Assembly (NCBI RefSeq): GCF_013112225.1
Contig: NZ_JABFHI010000006.1
Span: 62,001-126,000 of the forward strand
From: Vreelandella azerica
GTDB lineage: Bacteria; Pseudomonadota; Gammaproteobacteria; Pseudomonadales; Halomonadaceae
Direction: 5' to 3'
Length of the DNA: 64,000 bases
Shown: positions 38,277-48,601 of the stretch, piece after piece
Layout: every line of letters begins with the position of its first letter
Position numbering within the stretch: the stretch's first letter is position 1
The notes under the pieces: generated by a model
What the model saw: the letters and a program-made list of their open reading frames with translations, nothing else
Database searches by the model: none
What the model was told of the DNA's origin: nothing
Position numbers and translations under genes: made by a program

Positions 38277-39095
38277 ATGAGCCAACTGGATGCCCGGTTA
38301 CCATCGCTTGCTGATGGCCACCTGCGTCTACTGACGTTCAATCTGCAGGTGGGCATTCAGACGTCTGCCTATCATCATTATCTGACCCGTAGCTGGCAGC
38401 ATCTACTTCCCCAGCGCGAGCGCAATCAACGCCTTGAGTTGATCAGCGAAGTGCTGGGGCGCTTTGATATCGTGGGCCTGCAGGAAGTGGATGGCGGCAG
38501 CTTTCGCTCTGGTCGTGTCAATCAGGTGCGCTACCTGGCAGAACGGGCGGGCTTCCCTAACCACTTTCAGCAGCTCAATCGCAATCTCGGGAAGATCGCC
38601 CAGCACAGCAACGGCCTGCTGTCGCGCCTCAAACCGACGCGTATTGAAGAACATCGTCTATCCGGTACCCTGCCGGGGCGTGGCGCCATTCATGCCCGCT
38701 TTGGAGAAGGGCCTGATGCGTTACATATCTTTGTTGCCCACCTTGCCCTTAGTCATCGGGGGCGTACTCGCCAGCTCAATTACCTGAGCGATCTGATTAC
38801 CCCGCTGCGCCATGTGGTCGTCATGGGCGATCTGAACTGCACGCCGGAACAGATTCATGCCCACTCACGTTTCAGCGAATCTCTGCCGCTGCATCCAGTA
38901 AAACCGCTGCTTAGCTACCCTTCATGGCAGCCGCGCCGCGCACTGGATCACATCCTGCTTTCGCGTAGCCTGGAAGCGGCGGAGGTGCAGGTGCTGGATC
39001 ATCTGTTTTCTGACCATCTGCCGTTGGCGGTGGATCTTCCTCTGCCAAGAGAATGCCTGGAAACTCTGAAAACAAGCTGCCCTGCCAGGGTATAA
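38277..39095 (+). CDS. Endonuclease/exonuclease/phosphatase family protein
   Basis: 272 residues, EEP fold. Catalytic elements are LLTFNLQVGIQT near 18, GLQEVDGG near 68, FVAHLALSHRGR near 155, MGDLNCTPEQ near 192 and DHLPLAVDL near 250 (the catalytic DH). Substrate could be a nucleic acid or a phospholipid head group; not decided by sequence. It follows dsbA by 53 bases on the same strand; in Pseudomonas a similar gene also follows dsbA. Confidence 0.87.
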   Translation: MSQLDARLPSLADGHLRLLTFNLQVGIQTSAYHHYLTRSWQHLLPQRERNQRLELISEVLGRFDIVGLQEVDGGSFRSGRVNQVRYLAERAGFPNHFQQLNRNLGKIAQHSNGLLSRLKPTRIEEHRLSGTLPGRGAIHARFGEGPDALHIFVAHLALSHRGRTRQLNYLSDLITPLRHVVVMGDLNCTPEQIHAHSRFSESLPLHPVKPLLSYPSWQPRRALDHILLSRSLEAAEVQVLDHLFSDHLPLAVDLPLPRECLETLKTSCPARV

Positions 39096-39223
39096 GGTAA
39101 CGAGAGACGCCGCTGCGTTGACCATACGAACGCTGCGTGAATTGTTAACACTGCATTCTGGATACAGATGAGGTATTGTCTCAGGCGCTGATTTTCCCAG
39201 ACGCTGGATACGAGACGCTTCCC

Positions 39224-39784
39224 ATGTCCCAGACTTCACAACTCCCTCCTTTGGTGCGCGCGTTGGATAGCGCTTCAGAGTGGTTTGGCCGCACCCTGGC
39301 CTGGCTGATCATTCTGATGATGCTGATTCAGTTCGCCATTGTGCTGCTACGCTATGTATTTTCAGTCAATAGTGTCTTCATGCAAGAACTGGTCATGTAC
39401 ATGCACGCGGCTGTTTTTATGCTCGGTGCTGCATACACGCTTCGCCATGACGGGCATGTGCGTGTTGACATCTTCTATCGCAAGATGGCGCCCCGTCGAC
39501 AGGCGCTGATCAACCTGTGCGGTATCGTTTTCCTGCTGATGCCGGTCATGATATTCATCATTGCCTCGAGTTTGGGCTACGTCAGCAATTCATGGCGAAT
39601 ACTTGAAAGCTCACCAGATTACGGGGGCATTCCTGCGGTGTTTTTGCTTAAGACCCTGATTCCACTATTTGCACTTTTCATGATCATACAGGGCGCCATT
39701 GAACTGGTGCGCAATGCCTATATCCTGACGGGCCGGATTGTGCCGCCATCAGCAGATACTGAGCATCTAGAGGAGCGCGTCTGA
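39224..39784 (+). CDS. TRAP transporter small permease, DctQ family
   Basis: 186 residues, four predicted membrane helices (near 25-45, 60-80, 105-130, 150-170) typical of DctQ. Conserved RYVFSVNSVF and LRHDGHVRVDIFY, the family region near the second helix, are seen. Forms a membrane complex with DctM. ATG at 39224 was preferred over an upstream TTG at 39176, though neither has a strong ribosome site. TGATG overlap with the DctM gene. Confidence 0.88.
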   Translation: MSQTSQLPPLVRALDSASEWFGRTLAWLIILMMLIQFAIVLLRYVFSVNSVFMQELVMYMHAAVFMLGAAYTLRHDGHVRVDIFYRKMAPRRQALINLCGIVFLLMPVMIFIIASSLGYVSNSWRILESSPDYGGIPAVFLLKTLIPLFALFMIIQGAIELVRNAYILTGRIVPPSADTEHLEERV

Positions 39785-41188
39785 TGTTGGAATTCATGCC
39801 GCTTATTCTGTTTGCTGTCATCTGCATTGTCCTGATGTTTGGCTTTCCGGTTGCCTTTTCGCTGTCGGGTACTGCCCTCGTGTTTGCAGGCCTGGGGCTG
39901 GGGCTTGAAGCCATGGGTGTAGACGCCAACTTTGACGCAGGCTATCTGGCTGCCCTGCCAAATCGGCTATACGGCATCATGACCAATACCACCCTGTTGG
40001 CTGTTCCGCTGTTTGTGCTGATGGGCGTACTGCTGGAAAAATCCAAGGTGGCGGAAACCCTGCTGGATGCCATGGCGTTACTGTTTGGTTCCCTGCGCGG
40101 CGGCCTGGGTATCTCGGTTACCCTGGTTGGCATGCTGATGGCCGCATCAACCGGCATTGTCGGTGCCACTGTGGTGACCATGGGGCTGATGTCGCTGCCG
40201 ACCATGCTAAAGCGCAACTACTCCATGTCGCTGGCCACGGGCACCATTTGTGCCACAGGAACCCTTGGCCAGATTATTCCGCCATCTATTGCCCTGGTAC
40301 TGCTGGGTGACGTCCTATCCTCCGCCTATCAACAAGCCCAGCTGGATATGGGGATCTTCAGTCCCAAGACTGTTTCAGTAGGCGATCTGTTTATGGGCGC
40401 CCTGGTGCCTGGCATGATTCTGGTGGTGCTGTATATGCTGTATATCGCGGCGACTGCCTGGCTGCGCCCGCATACGGCACCGCCTGCGGATCGTCAGGAA
40501 CTGATGGATGAGCTTGGCCATACCTCCGGCATTGGCTGGCTGCTGCTCAAGGGGTTGGTGCCGCCTGTGGTACTGATTGTTGCCGTGTTGGGTTCCATCC
40601 TGAGCGGTTTTGCCACCCCCACAGAAGCTTCTGCGGTGGGCGCCTTTGGTGCCCTGGTGCTGGCCTTGGCCTATCGCCAGCTTGATCTTGCTACGTTGAA
40701 AGATGTTCTGCGCTCCACGACCCATGTCACCACCATGGTGTTCATGATCCTGATTGGAGCCGCGCTGTTTTCGCTGGTCTTTCGTGCCTATGGCGGCGAG
40801 CACATGGTTACCGAGCTGTTTGAAGGCATGCCGGGCGGTGTCGTCGGCGCAACTATAATCGTGATGTTGGTGATCTTCTTGCTGGGCTTTATCCTTGACT
40901 TCATTGAGATCACTTTCGTAGTGGTGCCGATTGTTGGGCCCATTCTGCTAGCCATGGGGCTTGATCCGATCTGGCTGGGCATCATGATTGCAATTAATTC
41001 AAACCTCATTTCTGACACCGCCGTTTGGCTTTGCGCTGTTTTATCTGCGTGGCGTTGCGCCGCCATCAGTGCCCACATCGGCGATCTATCGTGGCGTGAT
41101 TCCTTTCATTCTGATTCAGTTAGGCATGCTGTTGATGCTGGCGCTTTACCCTGGGCTAGCGACCTGGTTGCCCAGCCAGTTTAGCTAA
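39784..41188 (+). CDS. TRAP transporter large permease, DctM family (frame break near the end)
   Basis: About 467 residues, the sodium-coupled channel of a TRAP transporter, with about 12 membrane helices. PTEASAVGAFGALV and the GLMSLPTMLKRNYS region are present. Near 40996-41000 the frame changes by +1 and the end then reads QTSFLTPPFGFALFYLRGVAPP, the conserved DctM ending. This fits a 2-base loss or one extra base. Starts in the DctQ stop codon. Gene order Q-M-P places the binding protein last. Confidence 0.88.
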
Positions 41189-41370
41189 AGTAACGCCTTG
41201 GGTTGAATGTTAAAGCGCTCAGCAGAGAGCTTATTTGATTAAGTTGAAAGTGTAGGCTGCTATCAACGCTGCCCCGTGGCAAGCTTGGTAAGTTACAGTG
41301 TGGTGCATTTTTTTATTGTTCACACATCGGCTGCGCCTGTATGCAGCAGGTGGCAATGATCACACGCCAG

Positions 41371-41398
41371 ATGTAGGCGGCTGTCTGGCCGCATACAT
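41371..41398 (+). promoter_or_regulatory. Hairpin between dctM and dctP
   Basis: ATGTA-G-GCGGC pairs with GCCGC-A-TACAT with one internal mismatch and a 6-base loop. It lies 33 bases before the dctP start. A role in separating membrane and binding-protein expression is an inference only. Confidence 0.5.
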
Positions 41399-41430
41399 GT
41401 TACCCATAACAGTCATAACAAGGGGTTTAT

Positions 41431-42540
41431 ATGCAAGTTAAAACACTGACCGCCGCCGTGGCCATGACCACCGCCATGTCCGCAGGCATGTTGGTAGTCT
41501 CCAGCCTGGATAATCAGGCTCAGGCCCAGGAAACCTTCAGCTGGAAGATGGTGACCTCGTGGCCGAAAAACTTTCCGGGTGTAGGCCAAGGGCCAGAGCG
41601 CCTGGCAGAATTGGTTGATGAAATGTCAGATGGCCGTCTGACCATCGAAGTCTTTGGGGCTGGCCAGCTGGTGCCGGGCTTTGAAGTGTTTGATGCCGTC
41701 TCCGATGGCACTGCAGAGCTGGGCCATTCCGCGTCCTACTACTGGAAAGGCAAGGCCCCTGAAGCCCAGTTCTTTGCCGCAGTGCCGTTTGGCATGAACG
41801 CCCAGGAAATGAACGCCTGGCTGCACTTCGGCGGCGGTATGGAGCTGTGGAACGAAGTCTATGAGCCCTTCGGTGTTGATGTCATGGTGGCGGGTGCCTC
41901 CGGCGTGCAGATGGGCGGCTGGTACAACAAGGAAATCAATTCCATTGACGACCTTGATGGCCTGAAAATGCGTATGCCAGGCTTGGGCGGCGAAGTCATG
42001 AGCCGTATGGGCGTGGCAATCGTTAACATGCCGGGCGGTGAGATTTTCACCTCGCTGCAATCCGGTGCCATTGATGCTACTGAGTGGATTGGCCCCTACA
42101 ACGACCTGGCGTTTGGCCTCCATCAGGCGGCTGATTATTACTACTATCCGGGTTGGCACGAGCCGACCGTGATGTTTGAAACCATCGTCAACGAAGAGGC
42201 GCTGGCCGAACTGCCCAGCGACCTGCAGGCGATCCTGACCACGGCGGTGCGTGATATCAACGCCAACGTGCTGGATGAGTACACCGCACGTAACAACGAT
42301 GCGTTGGAAACCCTGGTCAACGAGCATGAGGTTGAATTGCGGCGTATTCCTGATGATGTACTGGCTCAAGCACGAGAGTATTCAGACGATGTGATTGCTG
42401 AGCTGGCAGAATCCAGCGATCTGGCTACACGCATCTACGAGTCCTACAGCACCTTCCAGGATAAGGTTGTCAACTACCATGCTATTTCCGAGCAGGCGTA
42501 TTACAACGCCCGCAACCCGGAAGGCGATACTACCGAGTAA
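41431..42540 (+). CDS. TRAP substrate-binding protein, TakP/2-oxoacid type
   Basis: 369 residues with a Sec signal ending near AQAQE. The mature start FSWKMVTSWPKNFPGVG, GHSASYYWKGK and MRMPGLGGEVMSRMG match the TakP group, which binds 2-oxoacids. It pairs with DctQM upstream. It is similar over its length to the Tat-exported orphan at 7160, so the two are paralogues with different export routes. Substrate is inferred. Good ribosome site AAGGGG before the ATG. A terminator-like hairpin follows. Confidence 0.9.
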   Translation: MQVKTLTAAVAMTTAMSAGMLVVSSLDNQAQAQETFSWKMVTSWPKNFPGVGQGPERLAELVDEMSDGRLTIEVFGAGQLVPGFEVFDAVSDGTAELGHSASYYWKGKAPEAQFFAAVPFGMNAQEMNAWLHFGGGMELWNEVYEPFGVDVMVAGASGVQMGGWYNKEINSIDDLDGLKMRMPGLGGEVMSRMGVAIVNMPGGEIFTSLQSGAIDATEWIGPYNDLAFGLHQAADYYYYPGWHEPTVMFETIVNEEALAELPSDLQAILTTAVRDINANVLDEYTARNNDALETLVNEHEVELRRIPDDVLAQAREYSDDVIAELAESSDLATRIYESYSTFQDKVVNYHAISEQAYYNARNPEGDTTE

Positions 42541-42560
42541 ATTTTTCGGCGATAATGAGG

Positions 42561-42588
42561 ACGGCTGCCTGAGGGTGGCCGTTTTTTT
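42561..42588 (+). terminator. Terminator after the TRAP operon
   Basis: Stem ACGGC with GCCGT, extended by two G-T wobbles, loop near TGA, then seven T. It ends just after dctP and 100 bases before thiD. Confidence 0.8.
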
Positions 42589-42688
42589 ATCTGGCGCTTT
42601 TATATGGCTACTTTTTATATCAGTGTATAACCTGCCGTCGGCTTGTGTAGGCGGGCCTGTCAAATGGAAGGTGAACAAGGATCTCTTT

Positions 42689-43528
42689 ATGGCAACTCAA
42701 CCGGCATCTTCAGGTGCGTCATCAATTAACAATGTCTTGACCATTGCAGGCTCTGACCCTTCCGGTGGGGCCGGCATCCAGGCGGATCTGAAAACCTTTT
42801 CGGCCCTGGGCACCTACGGTACCAGTGTGATTACCGCGCTGACGGCGCAAAATACCCAGGGCGTGCGCGGTGTCTTTCCTGTGCCTGCATCGTTTATCGC
42901 TGAACAGTTGGAGACCCTGCTGGATGACGTGACGCTGGATGCGGTGAAAATCGGTATGGTCGCCAGCCGTGAGGTGGCGGAAGTGATTGCCGACTGTATT
43001 GGGCGTCGGCGCCCGCGCTGGGTGGTACTGGACCCGGTCATGGTAGCGAAAAGCGGCGATGTGCTGGTGGATGATGCGGGCATCCAGGCGGTGCGCGACA
43101 TCCTGATACCGCTGGCTGATGTGATCACCCCCAACCTGCCAGAAGCCGCGGTATTGCTAGGAAGCAGCACACCCACGTCAAACGCTGAGATGGAGACTGT
43201 CATGCCCGCGCTGCGTCGTCTGGGGGCGCCTTATGTGATGCTCAAAGGTGGCCATCTACAAGGGGCTGACTGCTCAGACCTGTTAGCGACCCCGCAGGGC
43301 ACTACCTGGCTACCGGCGCCCCGTCTGGCAACCGATAATCTTCACGGTACGGGATGTTCGCTGTCGTCCGCCATTACCGCCTGCCTGGCCAGACAGCCCA
43401 GCGAAGCGCCGGTGGAAGATGCCATTCGCGCTGCCAAGCAATGGCTACATGCCGCACTGGAAGCCAGCACACGGCTTAACGTGGGCAAGGGCCGCGGCCC
43501 CGTGCATCATTTTCATGAATGGTGGTAG
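42689..43528 (+). CDS. thiD: Hydroxymethylpyrimidine (phosphate) kinase ThiD
   Basis: 279 residues, ribokinase-like. GSDPSGGAGIQADLKTF near residue 21 and the anion-hole GTGCSLSSAI near 225 are complete. Phosphorylates HMP and HMP-phosphate in thiamine synthesis. AAGGA sits before the ATG at 42689. No TPP riboswitch signature was seen in the 150 bases upstream. It is far from thiS and thiG, which lie at 56-57 kb. Confidence 0.94.
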   Translation: MATQPASSGASSINNVLTIAGSDPSGGAGIQADLKTFSALGTYGTSVITALTAQNTQGVRGVFPVPASFIAEQLETLLDDVTLDAVKIGMVASREVAEVIADCIGRRRPRWVVLDPVMVAKSGDVLVDDAGIQAVRDILIPLADVITPNLPEAAVLLGSSTPTSNAEMETVMPALRRLGAPYVMLKGGHLQGADCSDLLATPQGTTWLPAPRLATDNLHGTGCSLSSAITACLARQPSEAPVEDAIRAAKQWLHAALEASTRLNVGKGRGPVHHFHEWW

Positions 43529-43533
43529 TTGGG

Positions 43534-43561
43534 GTGAATAGTGAGTCGTGAATAGTGAATC
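43534..43561. repeat. Four tandem copies of a 7-bp unit GTGARTN
   Basis: Four units GTGAATA, GTGAGTC, GTGAATA, GTGAATC start 5 bases after the thiD stop. They match the unit at 378-426 and share its position just after a gene, so they are the same repeat family. Confidence 0.85.
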
Positions 43562-43633
43562 GTGCTTATGCGGAACTTATACGCTGAATGATGGTAAGTA
43601 TAAGAGACTTTAATTACCGTCGGGGTAGCTTTT

Positions 43634-44205
43634 ATGTGGATTCATAAACGTCTTACAGCTTGGTTGATAGCTGGGCTGCTTCTGGCCACAACCGCAATGG
43701 CACAGGCGGAAAGCGTCACCGAGAACGGCGAGTCTTTCAGCCATACGGTAGAAGAAAATGGCCAGCGCTATGAGCTGTTAGGCAGCGGTGTGTTCAAGTA
43801 TATGATCTGGACGGCCTATGCTGGGGCCTACTATCAGGGGAAGGTGTTACAGACCCTCAGCCGCTGAGCGAGGTGCCAAGGCGCCTGGAGCTGGCGTATT
43901 TTCATGATATTGACGCCGAAGATTTTGCCGAAGCCACGCTAGAAACTATCCAAAAAAACCTGACGCTGTATGAATTCAATCAGGTCAAAGACGATATCGA
44001 AGCCCTGAACGCCCGCTATCGCAGTGTGGAAGAGGGCGACCGCTATGTACTCAGCTGGGATGGTGAGCAGCTGCGGCTGGCCTTGAACGGTGAGGTGTTA
44101 TTTGAAGGCGGCGATGCGGATGCGGCCAGCGCCATGTTCGGTATCTGGTTGGGTGAAACGCCACTTGGCGAAGATTTTCGTGATGAACTGCTGGCACGCC
44201 AATAG
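43634..44205 (+). CDS. Chalcone-isomerase-like domain protein (frame break)
   Basis: About 190 residues with a signal peptide ending near AQAE. The chalcone-isomerase-like (Chalcone_3) pattern is visible: [17 protein letters not shown] near 36 and [16 protein letters not shown] in the middle; the C-terminus has [15 protein letters not shown]. The frame breaks in four G at 43837-43840; one added base turns a false stop into [17 protein letters not shown]. Function of this periplasmic family is not known; it is not a plant-type flavonoid enzyme. Confidence 0.83.
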
Positions 44206-44237
44206 TTTGGCTATCTAGAGGAACTCTTAGGGGTAGT

Positions 44238-44675
44238 ATGAAAGCATTGATACAGCGAGTGACGCGGGCCAGTGTCGAAGTAGATGAAAGAACGGTCGGC
44301 CAGATTGACCAAGGGTTGCTGGTGCTGGTGGGCGTGGAAAAAGGCGATGACCAAGCCCGCGCTGACAGCTTGCTGCATAAGCTTTTGAACTACCGCGTGT
44401 TCAGCGATGCACAAGGTAAGATGAATCTCAATGTTCAGCAGGCAGGCGGTAGCTTGCTACTGGTTTCCCAATTCACCCTGGCCGCCAGCACTCGCAAAGG
44501 CCTGCGGCCGAGTTTTTCCAGCGCCGCCCCGCCGGAGGAAGGCGAGCGGCTGTTCAATTATCTGGTGGCCCAGGCGCAATCAGGAGATGTGCCGGTGGCC
44601 ACCGGAGAGTTCGGCGCCAATATGCAGGTCGCCCTGGTTAACGATGGCCCCGTTACCTTTATGCTGGAAAGCTGA
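44238..44675 (+). CDS. dtd: D-aminoacyl-tRNA deacylase Dtd
   Basis: 145 residues. Removes D-amino acids (and glycine) from mischarged tRNA. The active-site [18 protein letters not shown] near 77 and the cis-Gly-Pro loop [10 protein letters not shown] at the end are complete. It follows the chalcone-isomerase-like gene on the same strand and is convergent with the ABC-F gene, with only 8 bases between stops. Confidence 0.95.
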   Translation: MKALIQRVTRASVEVDERTVGQIDQGLLVLVGVEKGDDQARADSLLHKLLNYRVFSDAQGKMNLNVQQAGGSLLLVSQFTLAASTRKGLRPSFSSAAPPEEGERLFNYLVAQAQSGDVPVATGEFGANMQVALVNDGPVTFMLES

Positions 44676-44683
44676 GTACTGCC

Positions 44684-46642
44684 TTAATTCTTTTCGGCTT
44701 CCAGTAAGTCCGCCTCAGCGGCTTCAAGTTCTTCCTCGGCGGCTAGCCAGCGCTGTTCGGCGTCATCCAGGCGAGCTTTGATGTCTGCCTGCTTGGCCAG
44801 CGCGTTAGTCAGCTCTACTTTGCGGTTAGTATCGGTGTAGAGCGCCGGGTCAGCCAGCTGCTCTTCCAGTGCCGTCAGAGCATTCTGTTCCTTTTCCATG
44901 GCTTTTTCGGCCTGATCGCGCACCTTTTTGATCGGCCTGAGCTTTTCGCGCATCTCGGCAGCGGCTTTACGCGCCGCCTTGCGCGCTTCGCGGCTGTCTC
45001 CACTGGCTTGTTGATCCTGACGCTCACTCTTGTCACTGCGGGCATCGCGGCGTTGTGATTCAAGGCGCTCTTTCAGCCATTGGCGGTAGTCGTCCAGGTC
45101 GCCATCAAAGGGCTCAACCCTGTGGTCGGCCACGCGCCAGAATTCATCCACGCTGGCGCGCAGCAGATGGCGGTCGTGGGAGACCAGAATAACGGTGCCC
45201 TCGAAGCTGGCCAGCGCCTCGGTCAGCGCTTCGCGCATTTCCAGGTCAAGGTGGTTGGTAGGCTCGTCAAGCAGCAGAAGATTGGGTTTCTGCCAGGCCA
45301 CCAGAGCGAGTGCCAGGCGGGCCTTTTCGCCGCCGGAAAAAGTGGCTACCTCACCAAAGGCATCATCTCCGGCAAAACCGAAACCGCCGAGGAAGTTACG
45401 GATGTCCTGGTCGCTTGCGGTGGGCGACAGGCGCTGAACGTGCATAAAAGGGGTTGCGGTGATATCCAGGCTTTCCAGCTGATGCTGAGCAAAGTACCCA
45501 ATCTTCAGGTGCTCGCCGGGGACGCGTTTGCCTGCCAGCAGGGGCAGTTGGCCAATCAGGCTCTTGATCAGGGTGGATTTACCCGCCCCATTTGGGCCCA
45601 GCAGGCCGATTCGGCTACCAGGTAATAGCGTGACGTTGACCTTATCCAGCTGGATGATATCACCCTCTTTACTTTGGTAACCAAGCTGGGCCTGATCCAG
45701 CACCAGTAAGGGGTGCGAGGTTTTATCGGCGGCAGGCAGGCGAAAGTGGAAAGGCGAATCCACATGGGCAATGGCAATATCACCCATGCGCTCAAGCATC
45801 TTGACCCGGCTTTGGGCCTGGCGGGCCTTGTTGGCCTGGGCCTTGAAGCGGTTGATAAACCGCTCGATCTCTTCGCGCCGCGCCTGCTGCTTGGCTGCTT
45901 CTGCGCGCTGCAAGGCGAGCTTTTCAGCCCGGGTGCGTTCAAAGCGCGAGTAGTTGCCTCGGTAGAGTTCTACGCTTTGCTGGTGCATATGCACAATATG
46001 GTCACAGACGGCATCCAGGAAGTCACGGTCGTGAGAAATCAGTAGCAGAGTACCGGGGTAGCGGGTCAGCCACTGTTCCAGCCAAAGCAAGGCATCCAGA
46101 TCCAGGTGGTTGGTGGGCTCATCGAGTAATAGTAGGTCAGATGGCATGAAGAGGGTGCGGGCAAGGTTGACGCGCATGCGCCAGCCGCCGGAAAAATCCG
46201 ATAGCGGGCGTTTCAGGTCGGCCTGCACAAAGCCTAGGCCAACCAATAACTGTGCGGCACGGGATTCTGCACTGTAGCCATCGAGCGTTTCGATCAGGCC
46301 ATGCAGCTCTGCTTCCCGGTGGGCGGCACCTGAAGCTTGTGCGGCTGCCAGATCAGTTTCCGCTTGGCGTAAGGCAAAGTCACCATCGAGGACATAATCG
46401 ATAATGGCGCGGTCAAGGGCATCGACTTCCTGGGCCATATGAGCAATGCGCTGATTGCCGCTCATTTCAATCTCACCCTGATCCACGCCCAGTTCGCCCA
46501 GCAAGAGCTTGAACAGGCTGGATTTGCCCGCGCCATTGGCGCCGATAATGCCGGCTTTAACGCCATCGTTGAGAGTAAGGTCAGCGTTATCGAGTAGCCG
46601 TTGTGTGCCGCGTTGCAGCGCGACCTGGCGCAGTGCGATCAT
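44684..46642 (-). CDS. yheS: ABC-F ATPase, YheS-like
   Basis: 652 residues, two ABC cassettes with no membrane part. Walker A GANGAGKSS near 34 and GPNGAGKST near 346, signature SDFSGGWRMR and FSGGEKARL, Walker B LLLLDEPTNHLD twice. Between the cassettes is a charged linker, and the C-terminal 90 residues form a coiled coil. ABC-F proteins act on the ribosome at the E site. E. coli YheS is the closest fit by motif details and length; its exact role is not settled. Confidence 0.9.
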   Translation of the reverse strand: MIALRQVALQRGTQRLLDNADLTLNDGVKAGIIGANGAGKSSLFKLLLGELGVDQGEIEMSGNQRIAHMAQEVDALDRAIIDYVLDGDFALRQAETDLAAAQASGAAHREAELHGLIETLDGYSAESRAAQLLVGLGFVQADLKRPLSDFSGGWRMRVNLARTLFMPSDLLLLDEPTNHLDLDALLWLEQWLTRYPGTLLLISHDRDFLDAVCDHIVHMHQQSVELYRGNYSRFERTRAEKLALQRAEAAKQQARREEIERFINRFKAQANKARQAQSRVKMLERMGDIAIAHVDSPFHFRLPAADKTSHPLLVLDQAQLGYQSKEGDIIQLDKVNVTLLPGSRIGLLGPNGAGKSTLIKSLIGQLPLLAGKRVPGEHLKIGYFAQHQLESLDITATPFMHVQRLSPTASDQDIRNFLGGFGFAGDDAFGEVATFSGGEKARLALALVAWQKPNLLLLDEPTNHLDLEMREALTEALASFEGTVILVSHDRHLLRASVDEFWRVADHRVEPFDGDLDDYRQWLKERLESQRRDARSDKSERQDQQASGDSREARKAARKAAAEMREKLRPIKKVRDQAEKAMEKEQNALTALEEQLADPALYTDTNRKVELTNALAKQADIKARLDDAEQRWLAAEEELEAAEADLLEAEKN

Positions 46643-46671
46643 GCGTTCTCCCGAAAAGAGGTTAGCGATTG

Positions 46672-47252
46672 ATGGACAATTCTACCCGATTGAAAGCACT
46701 TCAGCAGGATTCCCTGTGGGCCTTTGCTCTGCGTTTTTATGCCTTGCCGGATGTCGAGCCAGCCCTTCTGCGTCTGCAGGATGAAGAGAGTGTAGACGTT
46801 TGTGAGGTGTTATTTCATAGCTGGCTATTTATTTATGGTCTGGAAGCGAATCCTCAAGCATTAGCCATTGAACGGCGTGAAAGACGCCGCTGGCAAACAG
46901 ATATCACCGCCGTGTTGCGTCAGCTTCGTCAGGCGTTAAAGCAGGACGCGGTAAGGGCTGGCGCGGATTCGGGCATGGCGGAACTGCGCAACACCATAAA
47001 AAAGCAGAGTTGTTGGCTGAGCGTGAAAACCTTCAACGCTGGCAGGAATGGGGGCAATGCCATGAACAGGCAATAAAGAGTCTGTTTAGTCATCCACGAT
47101 CGACGCAAGAGCTTGCAGAATGGCTGAAATTGCATGCGTTTTCGTCACATTTATATAATATTAGTAATTCATCAATTAATTCTTCATCTGTTGCCGATAA
47201 TGCCTGGTCAATCATAGCGTCGCGGCTTGACCCCTTGATAAGGGCGCGCTAG
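46672..47252 (+). CDS. TIGR02444 family protein (frame break)
   Basis: About 194 residues. The family shows up as a small helical protein of unknown function next to ABC-F genes. The start DSLWAFALRFYALPDVEPALLRLQD is typical. The frame breaks in six A at 46998-47003; one added A joins NTIKK to AELLAERENLQRWQEW. Codons after 47100 become AT-rich, unlike the upstream half. It is divergent from yheS with only 29 bases between the two starts, suggesting shared control. Confidence 0.75.
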
Positions 47253-47454
47253 CCTGAAAGTTAGTTAGTTTTGTTTGATGTTGAGAGTGAGCTGGCGCAA
47301 TTCAGCGTATATTGTTGAATATTAGTAGTATTGCTTTATGACATTTAACACTGTTGCCATTTGCTTCAGGATCAAAACAGATTAATGTGAAGTGAGTCAT
47401 TGCGAATCATTACTGCAACTAATCACTGCACACCATTGGAACGGGGAATAATGC
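47253..47454. other. Intergenic region upstream of teaA
   Basis: 202 AT-rich bases holding the promoter of the tea operon. Salt control is known for this operon in Halomonas elongata. I can not fix a -35/-10 pair or operator with confidence. Confidence 0.4.
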
Positions 47455-48486
47455 ATGAAGTCGAACAAGTCTGTTACTACCAAGCTACTTACCACGGCAA
47501 GCGTAAGCGCTTTATTGTTAGGCCTTTCAGCCGCTGCATCGGCTGACAACTGGCGTTATGCCCATGAAGAATATGAAGGCGACGTGCAAGACGTATTTGC
47601 CTATGCCTTCAAAGAGTATATTGAGGAAAACTCCGAGCATAGCGTTCAGGTTTATCGTTTCGGTGAGCTGGGCGAGTCTGATGACATTATGGAGCAAACC
47701 CAGAACGGTATTCTTCAGTTTGTGAACCAATCACCCGGTTTCACTGGTTCCTTGATTCCGGAAGCGCAGATCTTCTTTGTGCCCTATCTGCTGCCCACCG
47801 ATGAAGAAACGGTCATCCAGTTCTTCAATGAAAGTGAAGCCATCCATGAGATGTTCCCGGAGCTTTATGCTGAGCAGGGCCTTGAGCTGCTCAAAATGTA
47901 TCCGGAAGGCGAGATGGTTGTTACTACCGACGAACCTATCAGTTCGCCGGAAGACATGAACAACAAGAAAATTCGCACCATGACCAACCCCTTGCTGTCG
48001 GAAACCTACGACGCCTTTGGCGCTACGCCGACACCGCTACCTTGGGGTGAAGTTTATGGTGGTCTGCAGACAGGTATTATCGATGGCCAGGAAAACCCGA
48101 TTTTCTGGATCGAGTCTGGCGGCCTGTACGAAGTATCGCCGCACCTGACCTTCACCGGCCATGGCTGGTTCACAACTGCCATGATGGCCAACCAAGACTT
48201 CTATGAAGGACTTTCCGAGGAAGATAAGCAGCTGGTGCAGGATGCCTCTGAAGCAGCCTATGATCACATCATTGATCATATTTCGGGCCTGGCCGATGAA
48301 GCGCTTGCCAAGATCCAGGAAGCCTCTGACGAAGTCACGGTAACACGTCTGTCTGAAGAGCAGATTCAGGCTTTCCGTGAACGTGCCCCTCAAGTAGAAG
48401 AAGCTTTTATTGAAATGACTGGCGAAAGCGGCAAAGAGTTGTTGGAACAGTTCAAGGCTGACCTTGAGGCTGTTTCTAACGACTGA
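47455..48486 (+). CDS. teaA: Ectoine/hydroxyectoine-binding protein TeaA
   Basis: 343 residues; signal peptide of 30 residues ends at AAASA. In the mature protein, E9, F66, W167, W188 and F209 fall at the positions described for ligand contacts in the H. elongata TeaA structure. The mature start [18 protein letters not shown] and [18 protein letters not shown] are near-identical to that protein by memory. TeaA delivers ectoine and hydroxyectoine to TeaBC so the cell recovers leaked osmolyte. First gene of teaABCD. Confidence 0.95.
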   Translation: MKSNKSVTTKLLTTASVSALLLGLSAAASADNWRYAHEEYEGDVQDVFAYAFKEYIEENSEHSVQVYRFGELGESDDIMEQTQNGILQFVNQSPGFTGSLIPEAQIFFVPYLLPTDEETVIQFFNESEAIHEMFPELYAEQGLELLKMYPEGEMVVTTDEPISSPEDMNNKKIRTMTNPLLSETYDAFGATPTPLPWGEVYGGLQTGIIDGQENPIFWIESGGLYEVSPHLTFTGHGWFTTAMMANQDFYEGLSEEDKQLVQDASEAAYDHIIDHISGLADEALAKIQEASDEVTVTRLSEEQIQAFRERAPQVEEAFIEMTGESGKELLEQFKADLEAVSND

Positions 48487-48525
48487 TCTCCCGTGTGACT
48501 GGAGTGATTTCGCTACTACAGTAAT

Positions 48526-48553
48526 AAAAGGGGCAGCACTGGCTGCCCCTTTT
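48526..48553 (+). terminator. Hairpin between teaA and teaB
   Basis: A 12-base perfect stem AAAAGGGGCAGC with GCTGCCCCTTTT around ACTG. The T run is inside the stem end. It lies in the 115-base gap, so it may trim or partly stop transcripts and give more TeaA than TeaBC. Confidence 0.8.
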
Positions 48554-48601
48554 AGTTCACGCAAACGTATTGAAAATAGCGTGATGATAAGGAGTCTGGC
48601 G

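Noticed and set aside
42590..42688. TPP riboswitch before thiD
   Set aside because: No CTGAGA-type thi-box or matching stems seen; the same holds for the region before thiS.
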